Notes: generated from the sequence alone by a model not told the origin. Positions 10,198 to 21,993 are shown, numbered from the stretch's first letter. The stretch is DNA of 64,000 nucleotides from Neocallimastix lanati (nom. inval.) (GCA_016946835.1 JACVTC010000023.1:64001-128000); one strand, 5' to 3'. Translations and numbers: made by a program.

Positions 10198-12102
10198 CAA
10201 AAAAAAATAAAAAATTTCTTTTTAGAAAATTTTACCATATAATATTATCAATAATAAATATTAAATAAATATATTTAATAAATTTTTAATATATCCAAAT
10301 TTTAATATATTAAAATTAATTTATCATATAGATTATTTAATAACTTTAAATTATAATTAAAATTATTATTATCATAAAAATTAATATAAATATAATCATA
10401 AATATTATTATAAATATTATTATAAATATTATTATGATTATTATTTTAAATAAATTATTTTATAATGGAACAGTTGATATTTAAAGATAAAATTATTTCT
10501 TTACAAAAAAATATTCACCACAAATTTTATTAATTAAATTATTATAAAATAATTTTTAGAATGAAACATTTTAATATTATTTTATAAATTGGATATTCTG
10601 TTCAACGTTAAATGGTATCATGATAATAATTTGTATTTATATATAAATTATACATAACTTTATTTATATGATTTTGTTATAGAAAAAGCTTTAACCCATA
10701 ACATTTATTAATAATAATTTAATAAATAATATAATAATAAAATTAAAACAAAGATAATGTAATGATATAATATATATGAAAAACTTAAAAATATTAAAAT
10801 GTTTTATAATTATTAATCAATCAAAACAGTATTTAATAATATAAAAGATTATTCTAATGAAAAAATTTGTTATGCTCTGATTCGTGAATAAAATATATTT
10901 TATATGAAACATATTAATCAATTTAGAATTTTTTTTTTTTTTTGTTATATATATATATATTTTATAATATTTTTTAATTAGGTGATATTTATATCGCATA
11001 ACTACAATATTATATTTTGATAGGATCAACTATATATATATTCTTTATTATATATTTTTATATATGATAAAAAATTTTAAAGTCTTTATTATTATATCCT
11101 TTACTCATTTTTGTTTATTTTATTTATATTTAAATATTATATATATACCATTATGTTGCTTAAAAACTTTTTTTTTTATAATAAATTTACTATTTATAAT
11201 TTAAAAATAAAAAAAAAAAATAAAAATAAAGTATAGAAATAAAATTTATAAAAAATTTAATAAAATTAAATAAATTTATAAAAAATAAAAAAAAATAATA
11301 ATAATAATAATAAATAATTATTACTGAAGCCAAGATTTAATTTATCATCTATTATTCCATATTTTTTATTTATTTATTTTTTTTTTTTTTAAAAAAAAAA
11401 AATATTATAAAAGTCAAAAAAATATTTATATGTAATTATAATTATTTTTATAATTACATATAAATTTTTTTTTGACTTTCATATGAATGAAACTTATCTA
11501 TTTTTTAAAAATTTATAATTGTATTATTTTAAAATATATTTTATTAAAATATATTTTGATTAATTAGTGTATTTTTTTAAGATGTAAAAGTGTTTCATCT
11601 CTTCTAAAATATATATAAATAATTTATTTTATTTTCTTAATTTATTAAAAAAAAAGTTAATTTATATTTATATATGAAATTTGACATGTAATATGTTTTT
11701 ATGAAATAGAAATGTTAAAATCATTAAAATTTATTTAATACTAAAAAAATTAATAATATTAATTTATAATTGTAATATAAATATATTAATTATTATTAAA
11801 TTTAATAAAATATCAAATATACAATATTATAAAATCAATTACTTATAATTTATTTTCGAACGGCATGTTTATTTCATTCAAATTATAATATTTAATATTT
11901 ATAATAAAACTTTTTTTTATTATTATTTAAATTAATAAATTGTGGAATATTAAATAAATACCAATTATTTTTTAGATTAATTTTTTTCTAATATTATTTT
12001 TAAATTAGATGATTATAATTATTTTATACATAATAAATAAATTTATATCCATTATATCCAATTTATAATATTGAGATATTCATTCTATTATTTTCATTTC
12101 GA
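10198..12102. other. Divergent intergenic region, xylanase copies 4 and 3
   Basis: No credible gene; the short frames here come from AT-rich sequence. Contains an inverted ATATTTATATGTAATTATAA hairpin at about 11424-11466 and, at about 11855, a CGAACGGCATGTTTATTTCA block similar to promoter-distal sequence of copy 1 (about 1729) and to GAACGGCTGTTTCATTAG at about 404. Confidence 0.45.
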
Positions 12103-12112
12103 GTATAAATAC
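12103..12112 (+). promoter_or_regulatory. TATA box of xylanase copy 3
   Basis: GTATAAATAC, preceded by TTCGA as in copy 1, 217 bp before the ATG. Confidence 0.7.
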
Positions 12113-12232
12113 ATTTTTATTTTCTCTGATTTTTATTATTTATCAAAACTAATTTGTATAATAGTTATAATAGTATTTGTATATATAAATATATTATATA
12201 AAAAAAAAAAACTTATATATAAAATTATTTAG

Positions 12233-12247
12233 TTTCACTGGTTGAAA
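12233..12247 (+). promoter_or_regulatory. Leader motif of xylanase copy 3
   Basis: TTTCACTGGTTGAAA, identical to copies 1 and 2, although the sequence after it differs. Confidence 0.55.
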
Positions 12248-12319
12248 TAATAAAAATACAAACTTTTTTTTTTATTACTTATTTCTGTCTAATATTACTG
12301 TAAATAAAATATTAAAAAA

Positions 12320-13621
12320 ATGAAATTCACTCAATTAATTCCAGTTGCTTTATCTTTAGCCACTACTACTCTTGCTCAAAGTTTCTGTAGTTCTGCTTCT
12401 CATTCTGGTGAAAGTGTTAAGGTAACTAGTAACAAGGTTGGTAGTATTGGAGGTATTGGTTATGAATTATGGGCTGATAGTGGTAATAATAGTGCTACCT
12501 TCTATTCTGATGGTTCTTTCTCTTGTACTTTCCAAAGTGCTGGTGATTATTTATGTCGTAGTGGTCTTTCCTTCGATAGTACTAAGACTCCATCTCAAAT
12601 TGGTCGTATGAAGGCAGATTTCAAACTTGTTAAACAAAATATTTCTAATGTCGGATATTCTTATGTTGGTGTTTATGGTTGGACTAGAGATCCACTTGTT
12701 GAATACTACATTGTTGATAACTGGCTTAGTCCATCTCCACCAGGTGATTGGGTTGGTAATAAGAAACATGGAGCCTTCACTATTGATGGAGCTCAATATA
12801 CTGTTTATGAAAACACTCGTACTGGACCATCTATTGATGGAGATACTACTTTCAAACAATACTTCAGTATTCGTCAACAAGCTCGTGACTGTGGTACTAT
12901 TGATATTTCAGCACACTTTGACCAATGGGAAAAACTTGGTATGAAAATGGGTAAATTACATGAAGCTAAAGTCTTAGGTGAAGCTGGTAATGGTAGTGGA
13001 GGTGTCAGTGGTACTGCCGATTTCCCATATGCTAAGGTATATATTGGTGATGGTAATGCAGGTGGTGCAGCTCCAGCTCCAGCTCCAGCCCAAGAACAAG
13101 CACCAGCCCCAGCCCCAGCTCAAGGTAATGATCAACAACAACAAGCCCCAGCTCCAGCCCAAGAACCAGCTCCAGCTCAAGGAAACCAAGGAGATTGGAA
13201 CAATTGGGGTAATCAAGGAGGTAATCAAGGTGGTAACCCATGGGATCAAGGTAATCAATGGAACCAAGGTGGTAACCAAGGTGGTAATCCATGGGATCAA
13301 GGTAATCAATGGAACCAAGGTGGTAACCAAGGTGGTAATCCATGGGATCAAGGTAATCAATGGAACCAAGGAGGAAATCAATGGAATCAATGGAATCAAG
13401 GTAACCAAGGTGGTAATCCATGGGATCAAGGTAATCAATGGAACCAAGGAGGTAACTGGGCTGCTCCACAAAATGCCGCTGCTCCACAAAACGCTGCTGC
13501 TGGTGGTAACTGTGCTTCCCTTTGGGCTCAATGTGGTGGACAAGGTTTCAATGGACCATCTTGCTGTTCTGAAGGTACCTGTAAGCCAATTAACGATTAC
13601 TTCCACCAATGCCAAAAATAA
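12320..13621 (+). CDS. Secreted GH11 endo-1,4-beta-xylanase with CBM1 (copy 3)
   Basis: A 433-residue intronless paralogue. Signal peptide 1-19, GH11 domain with nucleophile in PLVEYYIVDNW and acid/base in GEAGNGSGG, an extended Pro/Ala region with the GNDQQQQ insert, four PWDQGNQWNQ units and a CBM1 reading LWAQCGGQGFNGPSCC. The Ala for Gly change (WAQCGG) and the 3' flank are shared with the broken copy 4; a Gln to Glu change (HSGESVKV) is its own. Divergent from copy 4 across a 2.3 kb AT-rich spacer, with its own TATA box. Predicted to be secreted, hydrolysing xylan while held to cellulose by the CBM1. Confidence 0.95.
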   Translation: MKFTQLIPVALSLATTTLAQSFCSSASHSGESVKVTSNKVGSIGGIGYELWADSGNNSATFYSDGSFSCTFQSAGDYLCRSGLSFDSTKTPSQIGRMKADFKLVKQNISNVGYSYVGVYGWTRDPLVEYYIVDNWLSPSPPGDWVGNKKHGAFTIDGAQYTVYENTRTGPSIDGDTTFKQYFSIRQQARDCGTIDISAHFDQWEKLGMKMGKLHEAKVLGEAGNGSGGVSGTADFPYAKVYIGDGNAGGAAPAPAPAQEQAPAPAPAQGNDQQQQAPAPAQEPAPAQGNQGDWNNWGNQGGNQGGNPWDQGNQWNQGGNQGGNPWDQGNQWNQGGNQGGNPWDQGNQWNQGGNQWNQWNQGNQGGNPWDQGNQWNQGGNWAAPQNAAAPQNAAAGGNCASLWAQCGGQGFNGPSCCSEGTCKPINDYFHQCQK

Positions 13622-16309
13622 ACTAATTAAATAAATATCAGTTTAATTAAACCTTTATATTTTTTAAAATATATATATATATATATATATTTAAATAATT
13701 TATAATTTATTTTTTAATTTAGTTCATAAATATAATTGAATATTTAATTTTTGAATTTTAGAACTTAAAATACAAAATTTAATTAATGAGTTATGTATAA
13801 AAATAAAATAAAATCTTACTAAGTATATATAATAAATTAAAATATTTAAAAAAAATTATTTAAATTATTTCTAAATTTTTTGTTAAATTTCGTGTCATGA
13901 TATTTTTTTTGAAAAATAATAAAATGAATATTTTCATATATATATATATATATATTAAATTTCATTAGGTAAAGCATTACCTATTGTATTATATTATTAT
14001 TAAAAGTTTAATAAAATTAGTAATATTTTATACTATTAAGTAAAAAATAGTCAATGTTTTTCCTTTTTAAAAATGGAATTGAATCTTTTAAATAAAAATT
14101 AAAAATAAATTTAATTATTATTAATATCTAATAAATAATTTAAACTAATTATATACAACGATAGAGTATTGTATAAATAAATTTTAAGCAAAAAATAGTA
14201 TTTAACATAATTTTTAATAGTTAGAGTTAATTTTGTATCAAAATAGTAAGGAAGAATAATGATTTTTATTTATATAATAAATTCGCAATAATTTAGGCTT
14301 TAAAAAAAAAATCATATAATAAATTTAATAAAAATTGAATTAATAATAATTGTATTGATACTAGGGAAAAAATAGTTTTTACCTAAATTATATATTAATT
14401 TATTTATAAAAATTAGTTCAATATTTTACTTTACTTCTCATATAAAAATTTATTTTATATCTTTTATTTTTCTAATCCTTTTATAATAAAAATTTATTAT
14501 AATAAAACTTTAACTATATTTTTGTCAAAAAAAATATATATATATCAAAAAAAATATATAATTAATTTTGATATTACAATAACCAATAAATTATACTATA
14601 TATTATTCTAAAATATATAAAATAAAATAATTGTTCTACTTTTTTTAAAAAAAAAATAACTCTTAATCTAATAATAAAAATCTATGATAATAAAAATATA
14701 TAGTAAATAATTATAAACATAAAAATTATATATATTTATTTTAATAGTAAAAGTGTTTATTTATTAATATTTTTTAATAATAATAAACGTTTATTAATTT
14801 ATATTTTAAAAAGATTAAGAATTTCATTTTTATCCGATTAAATTAAAACAAAACTTTGTAATTTTTTTTTTTTAAAAAGATAATGTTATATATAGATAGT
14901 ATAACTTTCTTAATAATTATGACACTAACTATTAATTATCAATATATAAATATTTATATTTAATAATCTTTATTATTATACATATATATATATGTTTAAA
15001 AGAAACTTTTATTCTTTTAAAATTGATTAAAATAAAAAGATTTAAATAAAATCATATGAATAAAATGATTAAAATAAAAAAATTCTAAATAAAATCATAT
15101 GAATATATAATTTATTTATCAGTTTTAAAAGGAATTTGAAATATAAAGAGATCAGCTATATAATTTAATATGAAAGTAGAAATAAAATGTCAGAAATAAA
15201 ATTTAAGCTGAATGTAAAATTCAACTTGTTAACCATATAATATAATGTGAAAGTAAAATCCGAGATGTCAGCCACATAATATAAACTGAGAATAGCTTTA
15301 AAATTTCAGCTATACAAATTAAACTGGTACCATAATTTAAAATATTAAATAACATGAACCAAATTGAAAATACTATAAACAATAGTTAAACTCTGAAAAA
15401 TATTTAAAATAAATTTAAAATCTTTTATTGCAATTTCTTGAATAAATTAAAACAACTTGTAAGACACATATAACAGATAATATAAATATATTAATATTAA
15501 ATATTATAATAAAATAAATAATAACTAATAATACTAAATATTTACCAATATATTACAAATAATAATTTAATAACCATATCAAAACGTACATATTAGAAAT
15601 TTATTAGATATTTTTAATATAAAGAAAATTAATTAAATCAGTAAGCAAAGTCACTCTATACTTTAGAAATCATTAGCATTGAATCTAATATTAATAATAA
15701 CTATAATAATATTAAAAAGAATCAATAATAATAATTCTAAAGTTTAAATCCTTAATTCTAAAAACTTCAACTAGCATCATAAACAATATCAATTTACTCA
15801 CCAACATCAAAAAATGTAATGTAAAAAAAAAAATTCACCAGTAAATGGAAAAGAAAAAATTTTATCAAACTATTATGGTGACATTGCAGAATTAATTAAT
15901 AATTATATGTTTACAATTAAAAATGTTTACTATTCAAAATATATCAAAAAATATTTGTACTTCCTCAATCAGTTAATATCACAAAACTCCAAAGTCACCT
16001 TCAACAATTATAGTAACTCACCACAAACAATAATTTAGGATAATAAAAACAACAGAATCCATAAATCAATATCTAACAATATATGAACACATTTAAAATA
16101 TTAATATCAAAACAACAAATTTATTTGTTGTTATGATATAAATAAAATTAATAGTAATTACATAATTAATCAAATTTATTTAAATAAAAATCAATTAACG
16201 AGCTTTAGCATGGACAATAAAATCATTTTGATTTTTCAAAAATCAAAGATAAATTAAACCGTATTAATTGTACAAACTAAATGCGCAATTTGTATTAATT
16301 CAAAATTAA
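13622..16309. other. AT-rich intergenic with weak internal repeats
   Basis: No gene recognised. The first ~350 bases are 3' flank shared with copies 2 and 4. At about 15150-15330 there are three imperfect units built on CAGC(T/C)A(T/C)A...AATATAA...GAAAGTA...TCAG, of unknown origin. At about 15900-16100 the base composition is slightly less AT-rich without any frame. Confidence 0.4.
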
Positions 16310-16551
16310 GAACTTCAGAAGCTTTGAGCAAGAATAGTAAAAGGTTAAGATAAAATGACTGGTATGAATTTGAGTAAATTTTTCTTTTTTTCTTTTTTTT
16401 TTTTCGAATAATTTATTTATAGTAATTCAATAGAAATAATGGAAAAGTATTTATTTTCAAGATTATTATTTATTTTAAGATTTAATTATCATAATATTAT
16501 GAATTATTAATTATAATTAAAAATATATTATTAATTTTTCAGCCAGTGAAA
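16310..16551 (-). pseudogene. 5' relic of a fifth xylanase copy (leader and signal peptide)
   Basis: On the minus strand this retains the leader motif as TTTCACTGGCTGAAA (16537-16551), the AATAATTTATTTATAGTAATT type pre-ATG leader in its complementary form, and a degraded signal-peptide region ending at about 16310 (GCTTTGAGCAAGA matches ACTTTGAGCAAGA of copy 4 on the plus strand). The start codon position reads TTC instead of CAT, and homology ends a few codons after the signal peptide. The rest of the gene is missing. It shows that the cluster once held at least five copies. Confidence 0.7.
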
Positions 16552-16690
16552 TTAAAAAAATATAAACATACTTTTTTAATAACCTAAAATTTAAATATAA
16601 CATATATTTATATTATTAAAAAAATTAATATATATACTTAAATAATTAAATTAATTATATTAAAGCTATTTAATACAAGTTAATTCAATA

Positions 16691-16752
16691 AAAAAAAAAA
16701 AAAAAAAAAAAAATATAAAAAAAAAAAGTTAGGTAACCCTTAACCCCTAACC
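16691..16752. repeat. A-run joined to short telomere-like repeats
   Basis: An A-tract (about 16691-16727, interrupted once) is followed by GTTAGG and then TAACCC-TTAACCCC-TAACCC (about 16728-16752). TTAGGG/CCCTAA is the usual fungal telomere unit. Only three units are present, so this is an interstitial trace and not a telomere. Confidence 0.5.
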
Positions 16753-16835
16753 CTATAATTTAAATTTTATAAATATAATTTAACTTTTAATAAAAATTTT
16801 GCATGTTATTATTATTTACCAAATTTATTATAATT

Positions 16836-17197
16836 TGTTAAAAAATCTCAATATTTGTTTATTTATTAACTTTATTTATTTGAAGCAAAAGGCTTATTTT
16901 TTAAGAATACATAATTTAATGTTATTTATACATACAAAATACATTTGATGGATCATACATATTTTAATACATTAAATACATGTTTTAATATTAACTATAT
17001 AAAAGAGGCTTATAAAAATAAAAATTTTTTTAAAACTATATTCATAAACTATATAAACTATATATTAATATAATATATCCTATTTATTTATAATAAACTA
17101 TTTAATATTTAAAATTATAATAAAAGTTGTAATAAAATAAAAATATTAATTAAAATGTTAATTAAATTTATAAACTAAAAATACTAATTTTCTAACA
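16836..17197 (-). repeat. 3' LTR
   Basis: 362 bp, TGTTA...TAACA ends, same length and sequence as 19641-20002. It is the 3' LTR because gag is on the minus strand and the purine tract abuts it. Confidence 0.9.
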
Positions 17198-17206
17198 TTC
17201 CCCCCT
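17198..17206 (-). promoter_or_regulatory. Polypurine tract
   Basis: AGGGGGGAA on the minus strand, directly before the 3' LTR; expected primer for plus-strand DNA synthesis. It stands out because G runs are rare in this DNA. Confidence 0.75.
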
Positions 17207-17293
17207 AAACAAAGTATTGTAAAATCTTTGTTTAATAAGAAAATTTGCTATTTTTTTAATATTTTTATATTCTTACTAATTTGCTAATAATTC

Positions 17294-19252
17294 TTACTTA
17301 TTTGTAGTACAACCTAAATTTTTCTCAGCTAACGAATCAGATTTAAATTCAAACGCATGTACATTATAATTAAATTTCAAATTTTGCTCATTTGTATTAA
17401 TTTTTGATTTTTGATCAATTTTTGACAAATTTTTATTATTAAAAAAATTTTTTTCTGAAAAAATGTTTTTCTTCATATATTTATAATTTTCACCAGTTTT
17501 TTTGCCTAGACTATTTTTGTTTACACTTTTTTCAATTTCATTTCCTGGATTATCGTAATTAACATTCAAAATATTGTTATATTGATTAATTATTTTCATA
17601 TATTTTTCATAATTTTCATAATAAGTATTATCAAATCTCATAATTTGTAAATATTCTTTAATAATTTTCTGGATGTTATTGTTCTTTTCTTCAATTTCAC
17701 TCAAACATTTCAATAATTTATTCAATTTACAATTTGTTTTGTTTATTTTACCTTGAAATGATTCAATTTCATATTTATCTATCGTAACAGGATTTTCATT
17801 TTCATAATTTTGGTAATTATTCAAAATATTATTTTTATTCATACTTTCTATTTCATTATAATGTATGTTATTATTTATACCTAAATTCTTATAGTTACCG
17901 TTATTATATTCATTGCTATTATAAATACCATTAATAATATAATTATTTAAATCATAAATAATATTATTTTCCTTTTGAAAAATATTTGTGTTTTCTGTTT
18001 TATTCGGTGTGTTATTATTTTTAAATTTATTGTTTTCACTACTGTTATTACAATAATTTGTGTCATAATTGAATTTTCTTATATCATCTATAGTTTTAAA
18101 TTCTGAATATTGATTATCATTATTATCTTCTTTTTCTTCTTCTGAAGTGGTGCTTATTTCACATAAATTTATTTCTTTGATACTATTTTCAGGTTCAATT
18201 AAATTTGTTTCCATTATACTATTTTCAGTTTCAATTAAATTTATTTCTTTTATTTTAACTATACTACTATCGCTATCCGAATCACTGTCGTAACATAATT
18301 CAATATCGTTTATTTCATCAACTGAAATATTTAATTTTTGGAATTGTTCTGCTATGTGTTTAATATTGTTATGAGGATTCTTAGGGTTAAAGGGGCAGTT
18401 GTAAACTAAATGGTTTTCACTATCACATAAATAACAACGCTTTTTCTTATTATTTATACTTCTTTTATTATTGAATTTCTCGCAAATATCGTCTTCATCA
18501 CAACTTTCGTAATTATTGCCTTTGTCTTTATTTTTATTCTTATTTTTTCCTTTGGATATTTGTGATATTTCTTCTTCTTTTTCTTTATTTTTTCCTGGGA
18601 TAAAGATTCTACGATTTCTAATTTGCTTCTTCATATCTTCTAATATTTCATCGACGTCTTCTGAGATACTGTATCTTATTTCTAAGAAATTTAATTGTTT
18701 CTCTGATAGTCCTTTAAACAAGTAGTTTAATTTTTCCCTATTGCTAAGTTTATTATTTAATTTTCCTAACTTTTGCGTGATTTCTAAAAATTCTTCGATG
18801 TATTCTAAAGTTTCTTTATCGCTTTCGGCCCTCATATTTTCTAACCTTCTGTAGAGTTTTGGTATTTCATTGAATTCTTCTTCGTGGTATTTCTTCTTTA
18901 GTACCTTTAATATTAAGTATGCTGAATTTATTTCTTCTTCCTTACTTCTAATAAAGGATTTTATTTTTGCATCAACAGATTTTCTTAAAAAACTCAAAAC
19001 TTTGAAGTTGTTCATTTTATGTTCCTTAATTTTGTTTTCGCCTTCTTCAGATAAGATATTATTTCCCTTCTTATCTTTGGTTGTATATTTCTTCTCTACT
19101 TCTTTTACTATATCATCTATGTTTTTTTCTACGTATTCACTTAATCCAGCGCCTTGGAGTTCGAGGATAAAGTCTTCATGCCATTCATCGTAGTTATCTT
19201 CTGTTAGGACATATTCCATCCTGTTAAGAACTGTTCTAGTTGTTCCGGTCAT
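17294..19252 (-). CDS. Copia-type Gag polyprotein with CCHC zinc knuckle
   Basis: A 652-residue frame filling the element. Residues about 10-210 resemble copia-type Gag: LTEDNYDEWHEDFILELQ near the N-terminus (the family's L.g.NY..W motif), followed by the YRRLENMRAESDKETLEYI and LNYLFKGLSEKQ segments. A single zinc knuckle CX2CX4HX4C lies at 273-286 (CYLCDSENHLVYNC). The C-terminal ~350 residues are Asn-rich and low in complexity, replacing the protease start found in autonomous elements. Role: coat of the virus-like particle and packaging of element RNA. The frame is uninterrupted, fitting a young and possibly still mobile non-autonomous element. Confidence 0.85.
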   Translation of the reverse strand: MTGTTRTVLNRMEYVLTEDNYDEWHEDFILELQGAGLSEYVEKNIDDIVKEVEKKYTTKDKKGNNILSEEGENKIKEHKMNNFKVLSFLRKSVDAKIKSFIRSKEEEINSAYLILKVLKKKYHEEEFNEIPKLYRRLENMRAESDKETLEYIEEFLEITQKLGKLNNKLSNREKLNYLFKGLSEKQLNFLEIRYSISEDVDEILEDMKKQIRNRRIFIPGKNKEKEEEISQISKGKNKNKNKDKGNNYESCDEDDICEKFNNKRSINNKKKRCYLCDSENHLVYNCPFNPKNPHNNIKHIAEQFQKLNISVDEINDIELCYDSDSDSDSSIVKIKEINLIETENSIMETNLIEPENSIKEINLCEISTTSEEEKEDNNDNQYSEFKTIDDIRKFNYDTNYCNNSSENNKFKNNNTPNKTENTNIFQKENNIIYDLNNYIINGIYNSNEYNNGNYKNLGINNNIHYNEIESMNKNNILNNYQNYENENPVTIDKYEIESFQGKINKTNCKLNKLLKCLSEIEEKNNNIQKIIKEYLQIMRFDNTYYENYEKYMKIINQYNNILNVNYDNPGNEIEKSVNKNSLGKKTGENYKYMKKNIFSEKNFFNNKNLSKIDQKSKINTNEQNLKFNYNVHAFEFKSDSLAEKNLGCTTNK

Positions 19253-19449
19253 TTCTTAAATGTAATAATATATTTTTAATATTATTTAATGAATTTGTTT
19301 ATTAATTATAAATTGCTAATTACTATTTCTAAATACTAATTACTAAATTATATAAGAAACATTCAAATACTAATTTCCTAATTCTGATGTGTTTCTTATT
19401 TACTTATGTGTATATTTAAGTATTGTTAATCTTAAATATCCTAATTATA

Positions 19450-19578
19450 CTAAATTGCTAAATTACTAAATTACTAAATTACTAAATTACTAAATTGCTA
19501 AATTGCTAAATTACTAAATTGCTAAATTACTAAATTGCTAAATTACTAAATTGCTAAATTACTAAATTACTAAATTTC
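19450..19578. repeat. 8-bp tandem repeat in the retroelement leader
   Basis: About 16 units of CTAAATTA and CTAAATTG in mixed order, between the 5' LTR and the gag start. Not found elsewhere in the window. Confidence 0.85.
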
Positions 19579-19640
19579 CTAATTAACTAAGTATTCTAAA
19601 TTTCCACACAAACTTATCGAGTCAAATGAGACTCTTAATC

Positions 19641-20002
19641 TGTTAAAAAATCTCAATATTTGTTTATTTATTAACTTTATTTATTTGAAGCAAAAGGCTT
19701 ATTTTTTAAGAATACATAATTTAATGTTATTTATACATACAAAATACATTTGATGGATCATACATATTTTAATACATTAAATACATGTTTTAATATTAAC
19801 TATATAAAAGAGGCTTATAAAAATAAAAATTTTTTTAAAACTATATTCATAAACTATATAAACTATATATTAATATAATATATCCTATTTATTTATAATA
19901 AACTATTTAATATTTAAAATTATAATAAAAGTTGTAATAAAATAAAAATATTAATTAAAATGTTAATTAAATTTATAAACTAAAAATACTAATTTTCTAA
20001 CA
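19641..20002 (-). repeat. 5' LTR
   Basis: 362 bp with the same ends and sequence as 16836-17197. It is followed outward by TAATT, the right-hand target-site duplication. Confidence 0.9.
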
Positions 20003-20007
20003 TAATT

Positions 20008-20157
20008 TAAATATGTTAATTTAATATAAACCATGAAATCTTAATTTTACCATGCAATGTATTTTTTTTTTCCAATTTCATTTCCAATGTTAACAATGAT
20101 AAAGTAAGCAAAAATTAAGTATAAAAAAGAAAATAATTTATTTATTTATTTATTTGT

Positions 20158-20192
<35 letters not shown>

Positions 20193-21904
20193 TAATAAAA
20201 TATAATTTAATTAAATCGAAAAAAAAAATAAAATTTATTTTTTAAAAAATTTTTAAATTATGATTAATAAGTGATATTAATATTAAAATTAAAAATAATA
20301 ATAATAGATTTTAAAAACTATTGATAATTTTTTTCATATAAAAATAAATTTATAAAATATTTTATTAGCATTATTAATAAATATTATAAAATGAACGATT
20401 TAAACCTTAATTAATATAAAATGATTTTCATTAATAAACTATGGCTATATCAAATTTAAAATTTAATGATTTTATAATGTTTGTTAAGTGGCCTGATTTC
20501 TTTATATTAACTATACTTTTAATTAATAAAATAAGTAATAATAAATTTTATTAACATAAATCAATGTTTTTATTTATATTTTTATTATATTTATATTTAT
20601 TTTTATATTTATATTTAAGGTATTAAATTTATTTTATTTAATTTTATTATTATGATTATATATATTTATTCAATACTTTAATAAATTAATCCCAACAATA
20701 TTTCTTGAACCAGGGCTACATCAATATTTAATGTATATATATATACATTAAATAAATAAATAAATAAATTAATAAATAAATATATATATATATTTATTTA
20801 TTTATTAAAAATATTATAATTTTGAAATAGGTTAAATATATTATGATAAATTATATATTATATATAAACTTGTAACTTTAGTTTATATTTATAATATATA
20901 ATATAATCATAATAAATCAATATAATATTGCTATAAAAAAGAACAATTTTTCTTCATATAATACAAACCAATTCAATACTTTTTTTAACTAAATAGTATT
21001 TATTTAATAATAAAATAATATTTCACTTCATTTCATTTTTATTTCATTTCATTTTATTTTATTTTTATTAATACTTTACACTTTTATATTACTTCACTAT
21101 TTATTTTATTTTATTTTTATTATATTTTATATTTTATAACATTTTATTATATTTTATTTTATTTTATTTTATTTTATTTTATTTTATACAATCTATACTT
21201 TATATTCATATTTCAACTATTTATATTATATTATATTATATAATATTATATATTATATATTATTTATTTATTCATTATTTATTATTTATTTATTCTTTCA
21301 TTATTTATTATTTAATATTTATATATTTATTATTTATATATTTATTATTTATATATTTATTATTTATATATTTATTATTTATATATTTATTATTTAATTA
21401 TTAATTATATTATTTTTTTAAATATTATCTATTATTTATTATATATTATCTATTATAAAAATTAATATCATTAGTAATAACTAAATAATGATAGTATAAA
21501 TACCTTTATTATTGTTTTGTATTAATAATTATTATTATAATACTTTATTTATTTAAGTTTAAGAAATAGTACAGTTTTGATGTATAACAGTTTTTTACAT
21601 AAATACATAAATAAAATTAAATTATGAATAAATACATGTGACGTCCTATGTGAGAATAAATTTATAAATATATATAATTTTTTATTAGATTAAATTTATA
21701 TTATTATTATTATTATTTTATAATATTTATATAATAATCTTGATTGTTAAGATATATAAACAATAATATATATATTATTTATTATAATTTCTTTAAAGTA
21801 ATATAATAAAGTCATTTGATAATGTTTTATTTGTAATTTTTGGTTACAAATTTTATTAATGGGTATATTTGAATTAAAGCCAATAAAAATCTTTTTATAA
21901 CTAA

Positions 21905-21993
<89 letters not shown>

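Larger units (their letters stand above)
16836..20002 (-). mobile_element. Gag-only Ty1/copia-type LTR retrotransposon (TR-GAG-like)
   Basis: A complete element of 3167 bp. Two 362-bp LTRs (16836-17197 and 19641-20002) show no difference in my base-by-base reading; both start TGTTA and end TAACA. The element is flanked by a 5-bp target-site duplication TAATT (16831-16835 and 20003-20007). Read on the minus strand it has a 5' LTR, a leader with 8-bp tandem repeats, one gag frame, a purine tract AGGGGGGAA (17206-17198) directly against the 3' LTR, then the 3' LTR. No protease, integrase, reverse transcriptase or RNase H is encoded, so it must have moved with enzymes from another element. Identical LTRs indicate a recent insertion. 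I could not identify a convincing tRNA primer site next to the 5' LTR. Confidence 0.9.

Noticed and set aside
19450-19578. CRISPR-like array
   Set aside because: The repeats are 8 bp and contiguous with no spacers, in a eukaryotic retroelement; no CRISPR array is present in the window.
19565-19640. tRNA primer-binding site next to the 5' LTR
   Set aside because: The sequence after the LTR can fold as a GAGTC/GACTC hairpin, but I could not match it to a tRNA 3' end or anticodon region with confidence.
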